Origin: Oscillospiraceae bacterium
Lineage (GTDB): Bacteria > Bacillota > Clostridia > Oscillospirales > Oscillospiraceae
Reading direction: 5' to 3'
Assembly: GCA_016295225.1 (NCBI GenBank)
Contig: JAEDLP010000045.1
Coordinates: 1 to 13,411 of the forward strand
Length of the DNA: 13,411 bases
This document shows positions 6,584 to 13,411 of the stretch, piece by piece. The position numbers and the translations under genes were made by a program. The notes under the pieces were generated by a model. That model made no database searches and was not told the origin of the DNA. It saw only the letters and a program-made list of their open reading frames with translations. How positions within the stretch are numbered: the first letter of the stretch is position 1; each line of letters begins with the position of its first letter.

Positions 6584-6670
6584 ACCCGTTGAGGCCGGGG
6601 GAATCCTCTGGGTTGAGCGTTCTGTTTTTGCGGTCGAGCCTGGCGGCATGAGATTTGTGACGCTGGCAAT

Positions 6671-6773
6671 TCGCGCCACCAGCTTGGCGCGAGGGGACGA
6701 TAGGGGGAAATCGCTGGGGAGGTGCCCTTTCCGATATTCTTCTCACGATGCCGCGCGCCAACCGGTGGCGCGC
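6671..6773 (+). repeat. Two related perfect hairpins sharing a GCGCCA/TGGCGC core
   Basis: The first hairpin is tcgcgcca-ccagct-tggcgcga (6671-6692) and the second is gcgcgcca-accgg-tggcgcgc (6753-6773), each with an 8-bp perfect stem. Because both contain gcgcca and tggcgc arms, the arms can also pair across the 60-base spacer, giving two alternative folds. They lie in the interior of the TIR-bounded element. Confidence 0.55.
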
Positions 6774-6938
6774 ACTGGCCGGCCTGCCGAAAAATTGCCG
6801 CAGGCACGCACCCCAATCCAGAATCCCAACGCGAAGGGCCGCACTACCCTCCCAAAGACTCTTTTGGGCCGCCGTTTTCTCTTAGAGAAAATGGCGGTAA
6901 AGAAGACAATCATTTATAAGAAAAAGGAGAAACACACT

Positions 6939-7376
6939 ATGAACCGTTACGAAAAAGCTATGGCCTACCACAAGCAGGGCTACAATTGCAACCAGTCCCT
7001 CCTGGCCGCATTCACCGACGTCACCGGTCTGGACGAGCAGACCAGCTTCGACCTGGGCGCCGGCTTCGGCGCCGGCATGTTCACCGGCGAGATCTGCGGC
7101 GCCATTTCCAGCGCCGTGATGGTTCTGGGCCGGGCCACCCCTGTGGACCAGGACGACCCCGTGGCCAGCAAGCGCCGCACCGGGGCCCTGGCCAAGGAAT
7201 TCCAGAAGCGCTTTGAGGAGAAGTTCGGCAACCTCCGCTGCGCCCCCCTGCTGAAGACCGAGATCGCCCCCGAGCAGTCCCCTGCCGCCCAGGCCATCGG
7301 CACCACCAACCGCTGTGAGATCCTCATTCTCTCCGCCATGGAGATCGTGGAGGACATGCTGGCTGCCCGGGGCTGA
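6939..7376 (+). CDS. C_GCAxxG_C_C family putative redox protein
   Basis: This 145-residue soluble protein has the conserved cysteine pattern of the C_GCAxxG_C_C family: C17 (YNCNQS), C53 (GEICGAISSA), C101 (NLRCAPLL) and C126 (NRCEIL). The family is common in anaerobes, is often labelled a putative redox-active protein, and has no established reaction; the cysteines may bind a metal or form disulfides. The Gly-rich FGAGMFTGEICG stretch is typical. In the second motif Ala replaces the usual final Gly (ICGAISSA). The start at 6939 is chosen because AAGGAG lies just upstream. The frame stays open upstream to 6648, but that stretch is the repeat element and is not credible protein. dnaE follows after 26 bp, so cotranscription is likely. 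Confidence 0.85.
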   Translation: MNRYEKAMAYHKQGYNCNQSLLAAFTDVTGLDEQTSFDLGAGFGAGMFTGEICGAISSAVMVLGRATPVDQDDPVASKRRTGALAKEFQKRFEEKFGNLRCAPLLKTEIAPEQSPAAQAIGTTNRCEILILSAMEIVEDMLAARG

Positions 7377-7402
7377 CGCTCCACGGAAAAAAGGAGACTG
7401 CC

Positions 7403-10400
7403 ATGACCTCTTTCGTCCACCTCCACGTCCACTCGGAATACAGCCTCCTGGATGGCGCCTGCCGCATCCAGGGGCTTGTTCAGCGCGCCAAGGAGCTGGG
7501 GCAGACCGCCATCGCCCTCACCGACCACGGCGTCATGTACGGGGCGGTGGACTTCTACAAGGCCGCCAAGGCCGCCGGGGTGAAACCCATCATCGGCTGT
7601 GAGGTCTACGTGGCCCCCCGGACCCGCTTCGACAAGGAGCACAACCTGGACAACAACCCCCGCCACCTGGTTCTCCTCTGCCGGAACGAGACCGGCTACC
7701 GGAATCTCTGCGCCATGGTGAGCCGGTCCTTCACCGAGGGCTTTTATGGCAAGCCCCGGGTGGACATGGACCTGATCCGCCGGTATGGAGAGGGCCTCAT
7801 CGCCCTGTCCGCCTGTCTGGCCGGGGAGGTTCCCCAGCGCATCCTGGCCGGGGACTACCAGGGGGCCAAGGCCCACGCCCTGGAAATGCGGGAGATCTTC
7901 GGCCCGGACGGCTACTACTTAGAGCTCCAGGACCACAAGATCAAGGAGCAGAAGGAGGCCGCCCGGGGGATTTTGAAAATCCACCAGGAGACCGGCATCC
8001 CCCTGGTGGTCACCAACGACGCCCACTACCTCACCCGGGAGGACGCCCCCATCCAGGACGTGCTCATGTGCGTCCAGATGGGCAAGACCGTGGAGGACCC
8101 CCAGCGGATGCGCTTCGAGACCGACGAGTTCTATCTGAAATCCCAGGAGGAAATGGCCGCCCTCTTCCCCCAGTGGCCCGAGGCCCTGACCAACACTGCA
8201 AAAATCGCCGACCTGTGCAATATGGACTTCCAGTTCGGCACCTACCACTTACCTGAGTTCAAGCTCCCCCAGGGCTACACCGACGGGGACGCTTACTTCG
8301 AGACCCTCTGCCGCCAGGGGTTTGCCCGCCGCTACCCCAACGGCAGCGAGGAGTACGAGAAACAGTTGGAATATGAGATGGCCATGATCCGCCGGATGGG
8401 CTTTGTGGAGTACTTCCTCATCGTCTCCGACTTCATCGGCTACGCAAAGAGCAAAAATATCCCCGTGGGCCCGGGCCGCGGCTCTGCCGCCGGGTCCATG
8501 GTGGCCTACTGCCTGGACATCACCGACGTGGACCCCATGAAGTACTCCCTGTACTTCGAGCGGTTTCTGAACCCCGAGCGGGTGTCCATGCCCGATATCG
8601 ACGTGGACTTCTGCTACCGCCGCCGGGGAGAGGTCATCGACTACGTGAACCGGAAGTACGGCGCCGACCACGTGGCCCAGATCGTCACCTTTGGCACCAT
8701 GGCCGCCAAGGGGGCCATCCGGGACGTGGGCCGGGCGCTGAACGTCCCCTACGCCGAGGTGGACGCCATCTCCAAGCAGGTCCCCAACGCCCTCCACATC
8801 ACCTTGGATCAGGCGTTGGCCGTCTCCAAGCCGTTACGGGAGATGTACGAGTCCGACCCCACGGTGAAAAAGATCATCGACACCGCCAAGGGTCTGGAGG
8901 GCATGCCCCGCCATGCCTCCACCCACGCCGCCGGGGTGGTCATCACCCGGAACCCGGCGGACACCTACGTCCCCCTGGCCAAAAACGACGAGGCCATCGT
9001 CACCCAGTACCCCATGACCACCCTGGAGGAGCTGGGCCTGTTAAAGATGGACTTTTTGGCCCTGCGGAACCTCACCGTCCTGGACGACGCCGTCCAGCTG
9101 GTGAAGGCCCACACCCCCGACTTCGACCTGAAAACCATCCCCGAGGACGACCCGGCCACCTTCCAGATGCTCTCCGACGGCAAGACCTGCGGCGTGTTCC
9201 AGATGGAATCTGCCGGCATGACCGGGGTGTGCGTGGGCCTGAAGCCCAAGGATATCGAGGACATCACGGCTATTATCGCCCTCTACCGTCCCGGCCCCAT
9301 GGACTCCATCCCCCGGTTCATCGCCTCCAAGCACAACCCCGCCGCCGTGACCTACAAGCACCCCTCCCTGATGCCCATCCTGTCCAACACCTACGGGTGC
9401 ATCGTCTACCAGGAGCAGGTCATCGAGATCTTCCGCCGCCTGGCCGGGTACTCTCTGGGCCAGGCAGACATGGTCCGCCGGGCCATGTCCAAGAAGAAGC
9501 TCAAGGACATCGAGCGGGAGCGTTCCGCCTTCCTCCACGGGGACCCGGACCGGAACATCACCGGCTGCGCCGCCAACGGCATCCCGGAGGATGTGGCCAT
9601 GAGCATCTACGACGAGATCACCGACTTTGCCAACTACGCCTTCAACAAGGCCCACGCCGTGTGCTACGCCATCGTGGCCTACCAGACCGCCTGGTTCAAG
9701 TGCCACTACCCCCGGGAGTACATGGCCGCCCTGCTGACCTCCGTGCTGGACTCCCAGGGCAAGATCGCCGAGTATATCACCGAGTGCCGGGCCATGGGCA
9801 TCAAGCTCCTGCCCCCCGACGTGAACCAGTCCGGCCCCCACTTCACCGTGGACGGGGACAACATCCGCTTCGGCCTGGCCGCCCTGAAGGGGGTGGGCCG
9901 GGGGATCACCAACGAGATCATGGCCCAGCGGGACCGGGGCGGCCTCTTCCGCTCCTTCCCCGACTTCTGCCAGCGGATGCTGGACACCGACCTGAACAAG
10001 CGGGTGCTGGAGAGCCTCATCCGGTCCGGGGCCTTCGATTCCATGGGCCTCCGCCGGGCCCAGCTCCTGGACGCCTATGAGCAGTTCCTGGACGCCCTCA
10101 TCCGCAACAAGCGAAAGAACCTGGAGGGGCAGTTCGACCTCTTCTCCACCGGCGCCGGGGAGTCCGAGGTGGTGGAGCTGCGGCTGAAAAACATCCCGGA
10201 GTTCTCCCCCCAGGACCTGATGGCCATGGAGAAGGAGATCACCGGCCTCTACCTCTCCGGCCACCCCATGGACGCCTACCGGGAGGCCGCCCAGGCCGCT
10301 GGGGCGGTCCCCATCGGCATCATGATGGAGGACTTCGCCCAGCCCGACGGCCCCACCCGGTTCCAGGATGGGGATAAGATCCTCCTGGCGGGCATCGTGG

Positions 10401-10882
10401 CCAGCGCCAAGACCAAGACCACCCGAAACAACTCCCTCATGTCCTACGTGACCCTGGAGGACGACACCGGCTCGGTGGAGCTGCTGGCCTTCTCCCGGGT
10501 GCTGGAGGAGAGCGGCAGCTACCTCCAGGCCAACGTGCCCATCTTCGCCGCCGGGCGGATCTCCGTCCGGGACGAGAAGGCCCCCCAGCTCATGTGCGAC
10601 CGGGTGACCCCTCTGTCCCAGACCCCGGCGGGCCAGCCGGAGCTCTGGCCCCGGCCCCGGGCCAAGACCCGCAGCGGCAGGCTCTACCTGCGGTTTGCGT
10701 CCCAGGACTCCCCCCTGTTCCGGCGGGTGAAGGCCCTGCTCACCTTATTTCCCGGGGAAAGTCAGGCCGTCCTCTACTTCACTGACACCCAGCGAAAGCT
10801 GGGGGCCCGCTGCGTCCTCCACGACGCGCTGATCCAGGAGCTGGAGGAGCGGATGGGCAAGGAAAACGTGGTGGTGAAGTGA
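7403..10882 (+). CDS. dnaE: DNA polymerase III subunit alpha (DnaE)
   Basis: This 1159-residue C-family replicative polymerase is of normal length. The N-terminal PHP domain starts HLHVHSEYSLLDG. It keeps all nine expected metal ligands: H8, H10, D17, H42, E67, H88, C138, D206 and H208. The polymerase core has PGRGSAAGS (357-365), the catalytic acids in PDIDVDF (397-403), the third catalytic Asp in LKMDF (D550), and FNKAHAVCYA in the later fingers/thumb region. An internal beta-clamp-binding motif QFDLF is at 910-914, and an OB-fold begins near 993 (ILLAGIVASAKTK). No DnaQ-type exonuclease is fused, which separates it from PolC. In Firmicutes DnaE usually works beside PolC, extending primers on the lagging strand. 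AAGGAG precedes the ATG. It is flanked by the redox protein (26 bp) and cls (37 bp). Confidence 0.98.
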   Translation: MTSFVHLHVHSEYSLLDGACRIQGLVQRAKELGQTAIALTDHGVMYGAVDFYKAAKAAGVKPIIGCEVYVAPRTRFDKEHNLDNNPRHLVLLCRNETGYRNLCAMVSRSFTEGFYGKPRVDMDLIRRYGEGLIALSACLAGEVPQRILAGDYQGAKAHALEMREIFGPDGYYLELQDHKIKEQKEAARGILKIHQETGIPLVVTNDAHYLTREDAPIQDVLMCVQMGKTVEDPQRMRFETDEFYLKSQEEMAALFPQWPEALTNTAKIADLCNMDFQFGTYHLPEFKLPQGYTDGDAYFETLCRQGFARRYPNGSEEYEKQLEYEMAMIRRMGFVEYFLIVSDFIGYAKSKNIPVGPGRGSAAGSMVAYCLDITDVDPMKYSLYFERFLNPERVSMPDIDVDFCYRRRGEVIDYVNRKYGADHVAQIVTFGTMAAKGAIRDVGRALNVPYAEVDAISKQVPNALHITLDQALAVSKPLREMYESDPTVKKIIDTAKGLEGMPRHASTHAAGVVITRNPADTYVPLAKNDEAIVTQYPMTTLEELGLLKMDFLALRNLTVLDDAVQLVKAHTPDFDLKTIPEDDPATFQMLSDGKTCGVFQMESAGMTGVCVGLKPKDIEDITAIIALYRPGPMDSIPRFIASKHNPAAVTYKHPSLMPILSNTYGCIVYQEQVIEIFRRLAGYSLGQADMVRRAMSKKKLKDIERERSAFLHGDPDRNITGCAANGIPEDVAMSIYDEITDFANYAFNKAHAVCYAIVAYQTAWFKCHYPREYMAALLTSVLDSQGKIAEYITECRAMGIKLLPPDVNQSGPHFTVDGDNIRFGLAALKGVGRGITNEIMAQRDRGGLFRSFPDFCQRMLDTDLNKRVLESLIRSGAFDSMGLRRAQLLDAYEQFLDALIRNKRKNLEGQFDLFSTGAGESEVVELRLKNIPEFSPQDLMAMEKEITGLYLSGHPMDAYREAAQAAGAVPIGIMMEDFAQPDGPTRFQDGDKILLAGIVASAKTKTTRNNSLMSYVTLEDDTGSVELLAFSRVLEESGSYLQANVPIFAAGRISVRDEKAPQLMCDRVTPLSQTPAGQPELWPRPRAKTRSGRLYLRFASQDSPLFRRVKALLTLFPGESQAVLYFTDTQRKLGARCVLHDALIQELEERMGKENVVVK

Positions 10883-10919
10883 CCACCCCAAACCAAAAGA
10901 AAGAAAGGACGGATCTCCC

Positions 10920-12446
10920 ATGAACCCCATCAAAACCGCGTTCTCCCCCCGCCGCCAGCGGATGTTCTGGGTGATCCTCAGTATTCTGCTGCAGCTGGGG
11001 CTGGTCCTGGTGGTCCTCTTCTTCTTCAACCAATACTTCGTTTACTTTTACTGGTTCTCCATCCTGGTGAGCGTGGCGGTGGCCCTGCACATCTCCACCC
11101 GGAACACCAAGCTGGCCTACAAGGTGGCCTGGATCATCCCCATCCTCCTGGTTCCCGTGGTGGGGGGCATCCTGTATATCTTCCTGGGGGGCGGACGGAA
11201 GCTGAACTTCCAGCGGGGAGACGCCCAGCGGACCTACCGCAAGCAGCTCACCCCGGGGCTGGACAACCTGGACCTGCTGCGGTACGGGCCCGACGCCGCC
11301 CAGCAGGCCCTCTACCTGCAAAACGCCGGCCTCTGCCCCGCCTACAGCAATACCGAGACCCAATACTTCTCCTCGGGCAAGGCCTTTTTCCCGGTCTTCC
11401 TGGAGGAGCTGCGGAAGGCCCAGCGGTATATCTTCCTGGAGTACTTCATCATCGCCGACGGCTCCATGTGGCGGGATATCCTGGCCATCCTGGAAGAGAA
11501 GGTGGCCCAGGGGGTGGAGATTCGCGTCATCTACGACGGCATCGGCTCCGCCGGAACCCTGGACGAGGACTACGAGGAGACGCTGGAGGAAATGGGCATC
11601 CACTGCCGCCCCTTCCACCCCTTCCTGCCCATCCTGTCCATCCACCAGAACAACCGGGACCACCGGAAGCTCTGCGTCATCGACGGGGTTACGGGCTTTG
11701 TCAGCGGCCTGAACATCGCCGACGAGTACATCGACCGGCTGAATCGCTTCGGCTACTGGAAGGACAACGCCCTGCTGCTCCGGGGGGAGGCCGTGTGGAG
11801 CCTGACGGTCTTTTTCCTGACCATGTGGGACGACCACCACACCCGGTCGGACTACGACCGGTTCCGCCCCAGGGAGCTGCCAGACCTGGAGAACGTCCGG
11901 GGCGTGGTGGCTCCCTATGCCGACACCCCCTTCCCCGAGGATACCATCTGCGCCGACCTCCACCTGCAGATGATCACCAAGGCCAAGAGCTACCTCTTCC
12001 TGACCACCCCCTACCTGGTCCTGGACGAGACTCTTTTCTCCGCTCTGTGCACCGCCGCCCGGTCCGGGGTGGATGTGCGGGTGATGACCCCCCACATCCC
12101 GGACAAGAAGACGGTCTTTGCCGTCACCCAGTCCAACTACCCCGCCCTGCTGGAAGCCGGCGTGCGGATCTTCGAGTTCACCCCCGGCTTCCTCCACAGT
12201 AAGACCGTGGTGGCCGACGACCTCTACGCCTCGGTGGGAAGCTGCAACCTGGACTACCGCAGCTTCTACCTGCAGTTTGAAAACGGCGTGTGGCTGTGCG
12301 GCACCGACTCGGTGGAGGCGGTGCGGGACGACTTCCTGGAGACCATCCCTCTGTGTCAGGAGATCACCCTGGAGGACTGCCGGACCCAGCGGCCACTGAA
12401 ACGCCTGCTGACCTCCCTCTACCGGCTGTTCTCCCCGCTGTTTTGA
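10920..12446 (+). CDS. cls: Cardiolipin synthase (phospholipase D superfamily)
   Basis: This 508-residue membrane enzyme condenses two phosphatidylglycerol molecules into cardiolipin and glycerol. The N-terminus has hydrophobic segments at about 14-36, 40-60 and 68-90, the usual Cls membrane anchor with one additional segment. Two HKD phospholipase D motifs follow: HRKLCVID (248-255) and HSKTVVAD (426-433), each with the His, Lys and Asp in register, then the expected downstream GxxN stretches (SGLN; GSCNLDYR). Length matches ClsA-type enzymes. AAAGGA lies upstream of the ATG. It follows dnaE after 37 bp and is probably cotranscribed with it. Two hairpins downstream end transcription. Confidence 0.95.
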   Translation: MNPIKTAFSPRRQRMFWVILSILLQLGLVLVVLFFFNQYFVYFYWFSILVSVAVALHISTRNTKLAYKVAWIIPILLVPVVGGILYIFLGGGRKLNFQRGDAQRTYRKQLTPGLDNLDLLRYGPDAAQQALYLQNAGLCPAYSNTETQYFSSGKAFFPVFLEELRKAQRYIFLEYFIIADGSMWRDILAILEEKVAQGVEIRVIYDGIGSAGTLDEDYEETLEEMGIHCRPFHPFLPILSIHQNNRDHRKLCVIDGVTGFVSGLNIADEYIDRLNRFGYWKDNALLLRGEAVWSLTVFFLTMWDDHHTRSDYDRFRPRELPDLENVRGVVAPYADTPFPEDTICADLHLQMITKAKSYLFLTTPYLVLDETLFSALCTAARSGVDVRVMTPHIPDKKTVFAVTQSNYPALLEAGVRIFEFTPGFLHSKTVVADDLYASVGSCNLDYRSFYLQFENGVWLCGTDSVEAVRDDFLETIPLCQEITLEDCRTQRPLKRLLTSLYRLFSPLF

Positions 12447-12450
12447 TGAA

Positions 12451-12485
12451 AAGACCGCCCTGTGCGCAAAGCACAGAGCGGTCTT
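12451..12485. terminator. Terminator hairpin after cls, usable from both sides
   Basis: The stem aagaccgc...ctgtgc pairs with gcacag...gcggtctt (12451-12465 with 12471-12485), with one C/A mismatch and a gcaaa loop. A short T-run follows on the plus strand (ggcttttctc) and another on the minus strand (ttttcatc). It lies between the convergent cls and MATE genes. Confidence 0.75.
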
Positions 12486-12501
12486 GGCTTTTCTCGTGGC
12501 T

Positions 12502-12529
12502 CTCCCTTTTGACAAGGGAGGCTTTTTTT
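12502..12529 (+). terminator. Second terminator between cls and the convergent MATE gene
   Basis: A perfect 7-bp stem, ctccctt-ttgac-aagggag (12502-12520), is followed by gc and seven T residues (12523-12529). It acts on plus-strand transcription and backs up the hairpin at 12451-12485. Its core resembles the palindrome at 93-111. Confidence 0.75.
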
Positions 12530-12536
12530 ATTTCTG

Positions 12537-13411
12537 TCATTCCAGGCTTGCTTCCTTCTCTGCCGCCAGCCGGTCCAGCCTCTGGAAACACCGCGTTATC
12601 ATGGTCACCGACAGCACCACCGCCAAAAAGTCCGCGATGGGGCCGGCGTAAAGGACGCCGTCCAAGCCCAGGAAGAGGGGCAGGATGATCAGCAGGGGGA
12701 GCAGCAGGAAGCCCTGCCGGGACACCGACAGGAAGATTCCCTGCTTCACCGCGCCGATGCTGGTGAAAAAGTTCACCGACAGGGGCTGGATACCGAAGAG
12801 GCAGACCATAAACATGTAGATCCGCAGGTAGGACTCGGCGAAGTCGAAGTACAGGGGATTCCCCGCGCCGAAGAGGGAGGTGATCTGCCGGGGGAAGCAC
12901 TGGAAGAGCACGAAGGCGCACAGGCTGAAGGCCAGGCCCACCACCGCGGCCTTTTTGAATGTGGATTTCACCCGGCCGTAGTTTTTCGCTCCCATATTGA
13001 AGCTGAGAATGGGCTGACAGCCGTGGGCCAGACCCACCGCGAAGGAGACCATGATCATGTTGACCTTGGTCACCACGCCGGCCACCGCCAGCGGGATGTC
13101 GCTGCCGTAGACCGACAGAGCGCCGTAGTGGGTGAGGGTGTTGTTCATCACCACGTTCACCAGGGTCATGACCATGTGGTTGGCGAAGCTGGCGGTCCCC
13201 AGCTTCGCGATGTCGGCCACGTACCGCCCCCGCAGGCCCAGGATGGACCACCGGAGGGGGAAGGCCTTGAACCTGGGGAAGTAGGCCAGGCACACCAGGC
13301 AGGAGACCACCTGGCTGATGACCGTGGCGATGGCCGCCCCCCGGATCCCCATGCCCAGGGGGAAGAGGAAGAGCCAGTCCAGGAAGATGTTCAGCCCCGC
13401 CCCCAGCAGGG
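12537..13411 (-). CDS. MATE family efflux transporter, partial (5' end beyond the window)
   Basis: This is the C-terminal 290 residues of a second MATE transporter. The reading frame stays open to the right edge, starting LLGAGLNIFLDWLFLFPLG, so the ATG at 13352 is internal and not the true start. Typical MATE features include GAGLNIFLDWLFL, GIRGAAIATVISQ and the second-half pattern GLAHGCQPILSFNMGAKNYG, which is the equivalent of the family's A-x-G-Q-x-ILS loop. About seven to eight membrane segments remain. It ends TGA at 12539-12537 and converges on cls. It is clearly a separate gene from the MATE at 267-1643, with different sequence in the alignable motifs. Substrate unknown. Confidence 0.92.
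   Translation of the reverse strand, partial: LLGAGLNIFLDWLFLFPLGMGIRGAAIATVISQVVSCLVCLAYFPRFKAFPLRWSILGLRGRYVADIAKLGTASFANHMVMTLVNVVMNNTLTHYGALSVYGSDIPLAVAGVVTKVNMIMVSFAVGLAHGCQPILSFNMGAKNYGRVKSTFKKAAVVGLAFSLCAFVLFQCFPRQITSLFGAGNPLYFDFAESYLRIYMFMVCLFGIQPLSVNFFTSIGAVKQGIFLSVSRQGFLLLPLLIILPLFLGLDGVLYAGPIADFLAVVLSVTMITRCFQRLDRLAAEKEASLE

Larger units (their letters stand above)
6528..6899. mobile_element. MITE-like non-coding element with terminal inverted repeats and TA flanks
   Basis: This fills most of the 421-bp gap between whiA and the next gene. The left end (6528-6564) and right end (6859-6899) are imperfect inverted repeats of about 37-41 bases; both outer edges read TA-ccgccat inward. 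Each end also folds on itself: left ccgcc...tttctc/gagaaa...ggcgg (6530-6555), right ccgcc...ttttctc/gagaaaa...ggcgg (6869-6897) with a 3-base loop. TA dinucleotides flank the repeats, as expected for insertion by an IS630/Tc1-mariner-type transposase, though TA is too short to prove target duplication. No transposase is encoded inside. Interior hairpins lie at 6567-6583, 6671-6692, 6753-6773 and 6782-6805. It could instead be a fixed structured RNA element. Confidence 0.65.

Noticed and set aside
6915..6920. TATAAG as a -10 box for the redox-protein gene
   Set aside because: It lies only about 19 bases before the ATG, so a transcript would start in or after the ribosome binding site, and there is no -35 box.
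6648..6938. In-frame 97-codon upstream extension of the redox-protein gene
   Set aside because: It lies in the inverted-repeat element, is Arg/Pro-rich with no family resemblance, and has no ribosome binding site. The ATG at 6939 has a good AAGGAG and begins the recognisable family sequence.

Overview
The window looks like a GC-rich chromosomal segment of a gut-type Clostridia bacterium. Oscillospiraceae (the Flavonifractor/Lawsonibacter/Intestinimonas neighbourhood) is my best guess. The reasons are the adjacency of rapZ and whiA, Firmicutes-style strong AGGAGG ribosome binding sites, intrinsic terminators, an anaerobe-type rubrerythrin, and strong G/C preference at third codon positions. 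That preference also creates long false reading frames on the opposite strand. The taxon is inferred, not proven. No rRNA, tRNA, CRISPR array, phage or transposase gene is visible.

Layout. Positions 1-266 are non-coding: two adjacent palindromes, a good promoter, then a strong terminator hairpin directly before the ribosome binding site of a MATE efflux pump gene (267-1643). A DAACS-family sodium/proton:acidic amino acid or dicarboxylate symporter follows (1867-3108), and a two-way terminator separates it from a convergent rubrerythrin gene (3222-3755, minus). An AT-rich divergent intergenic region leads to a small asparagine-rich lipoprotein of unknown function (3999-4484), a structured 3' untranslated region and a strong terminator.

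A housekeeping block then starts from a near-consensus promoter: rapZ (4725-5588), whiA (5612-6517), a 421-bp gap filled by an inverted-repeat-bounded non-coding element, a C_GCAxxG_C_C redox-type protein (6939-7376), dnaE (7403-10882) and a cardiolipin synthase gene (10920-12446). Two hairpin terminators separate this block from a second MATE transporter (12537 to beyond the right edge, minus strand, 5' end missing).

How it fits together. The block from rapZ to cls runs in one direction with short gaps (23, 26 and 37 bp) apart from the element, so it may be one operon or two. It joins cell-envelope and division regulation (RapZ, WhiA), replication (DnaE) and membrane lipid synthesis (cardiolipin synthase). 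yvcK/glmR, which usually lies between rapZ and whiA in Firmicutes, is absent here. The flanking genes are single transport or stress units. The most interesting non-textbook signals are the roughly 370-bp TA-flanked inverted-repeat element between whiA and the redox protein, the attenuator-like leader of the first MATE gene, and the unassigned Asn-rich lipoprotein. I found no convincing new multi-gene system.
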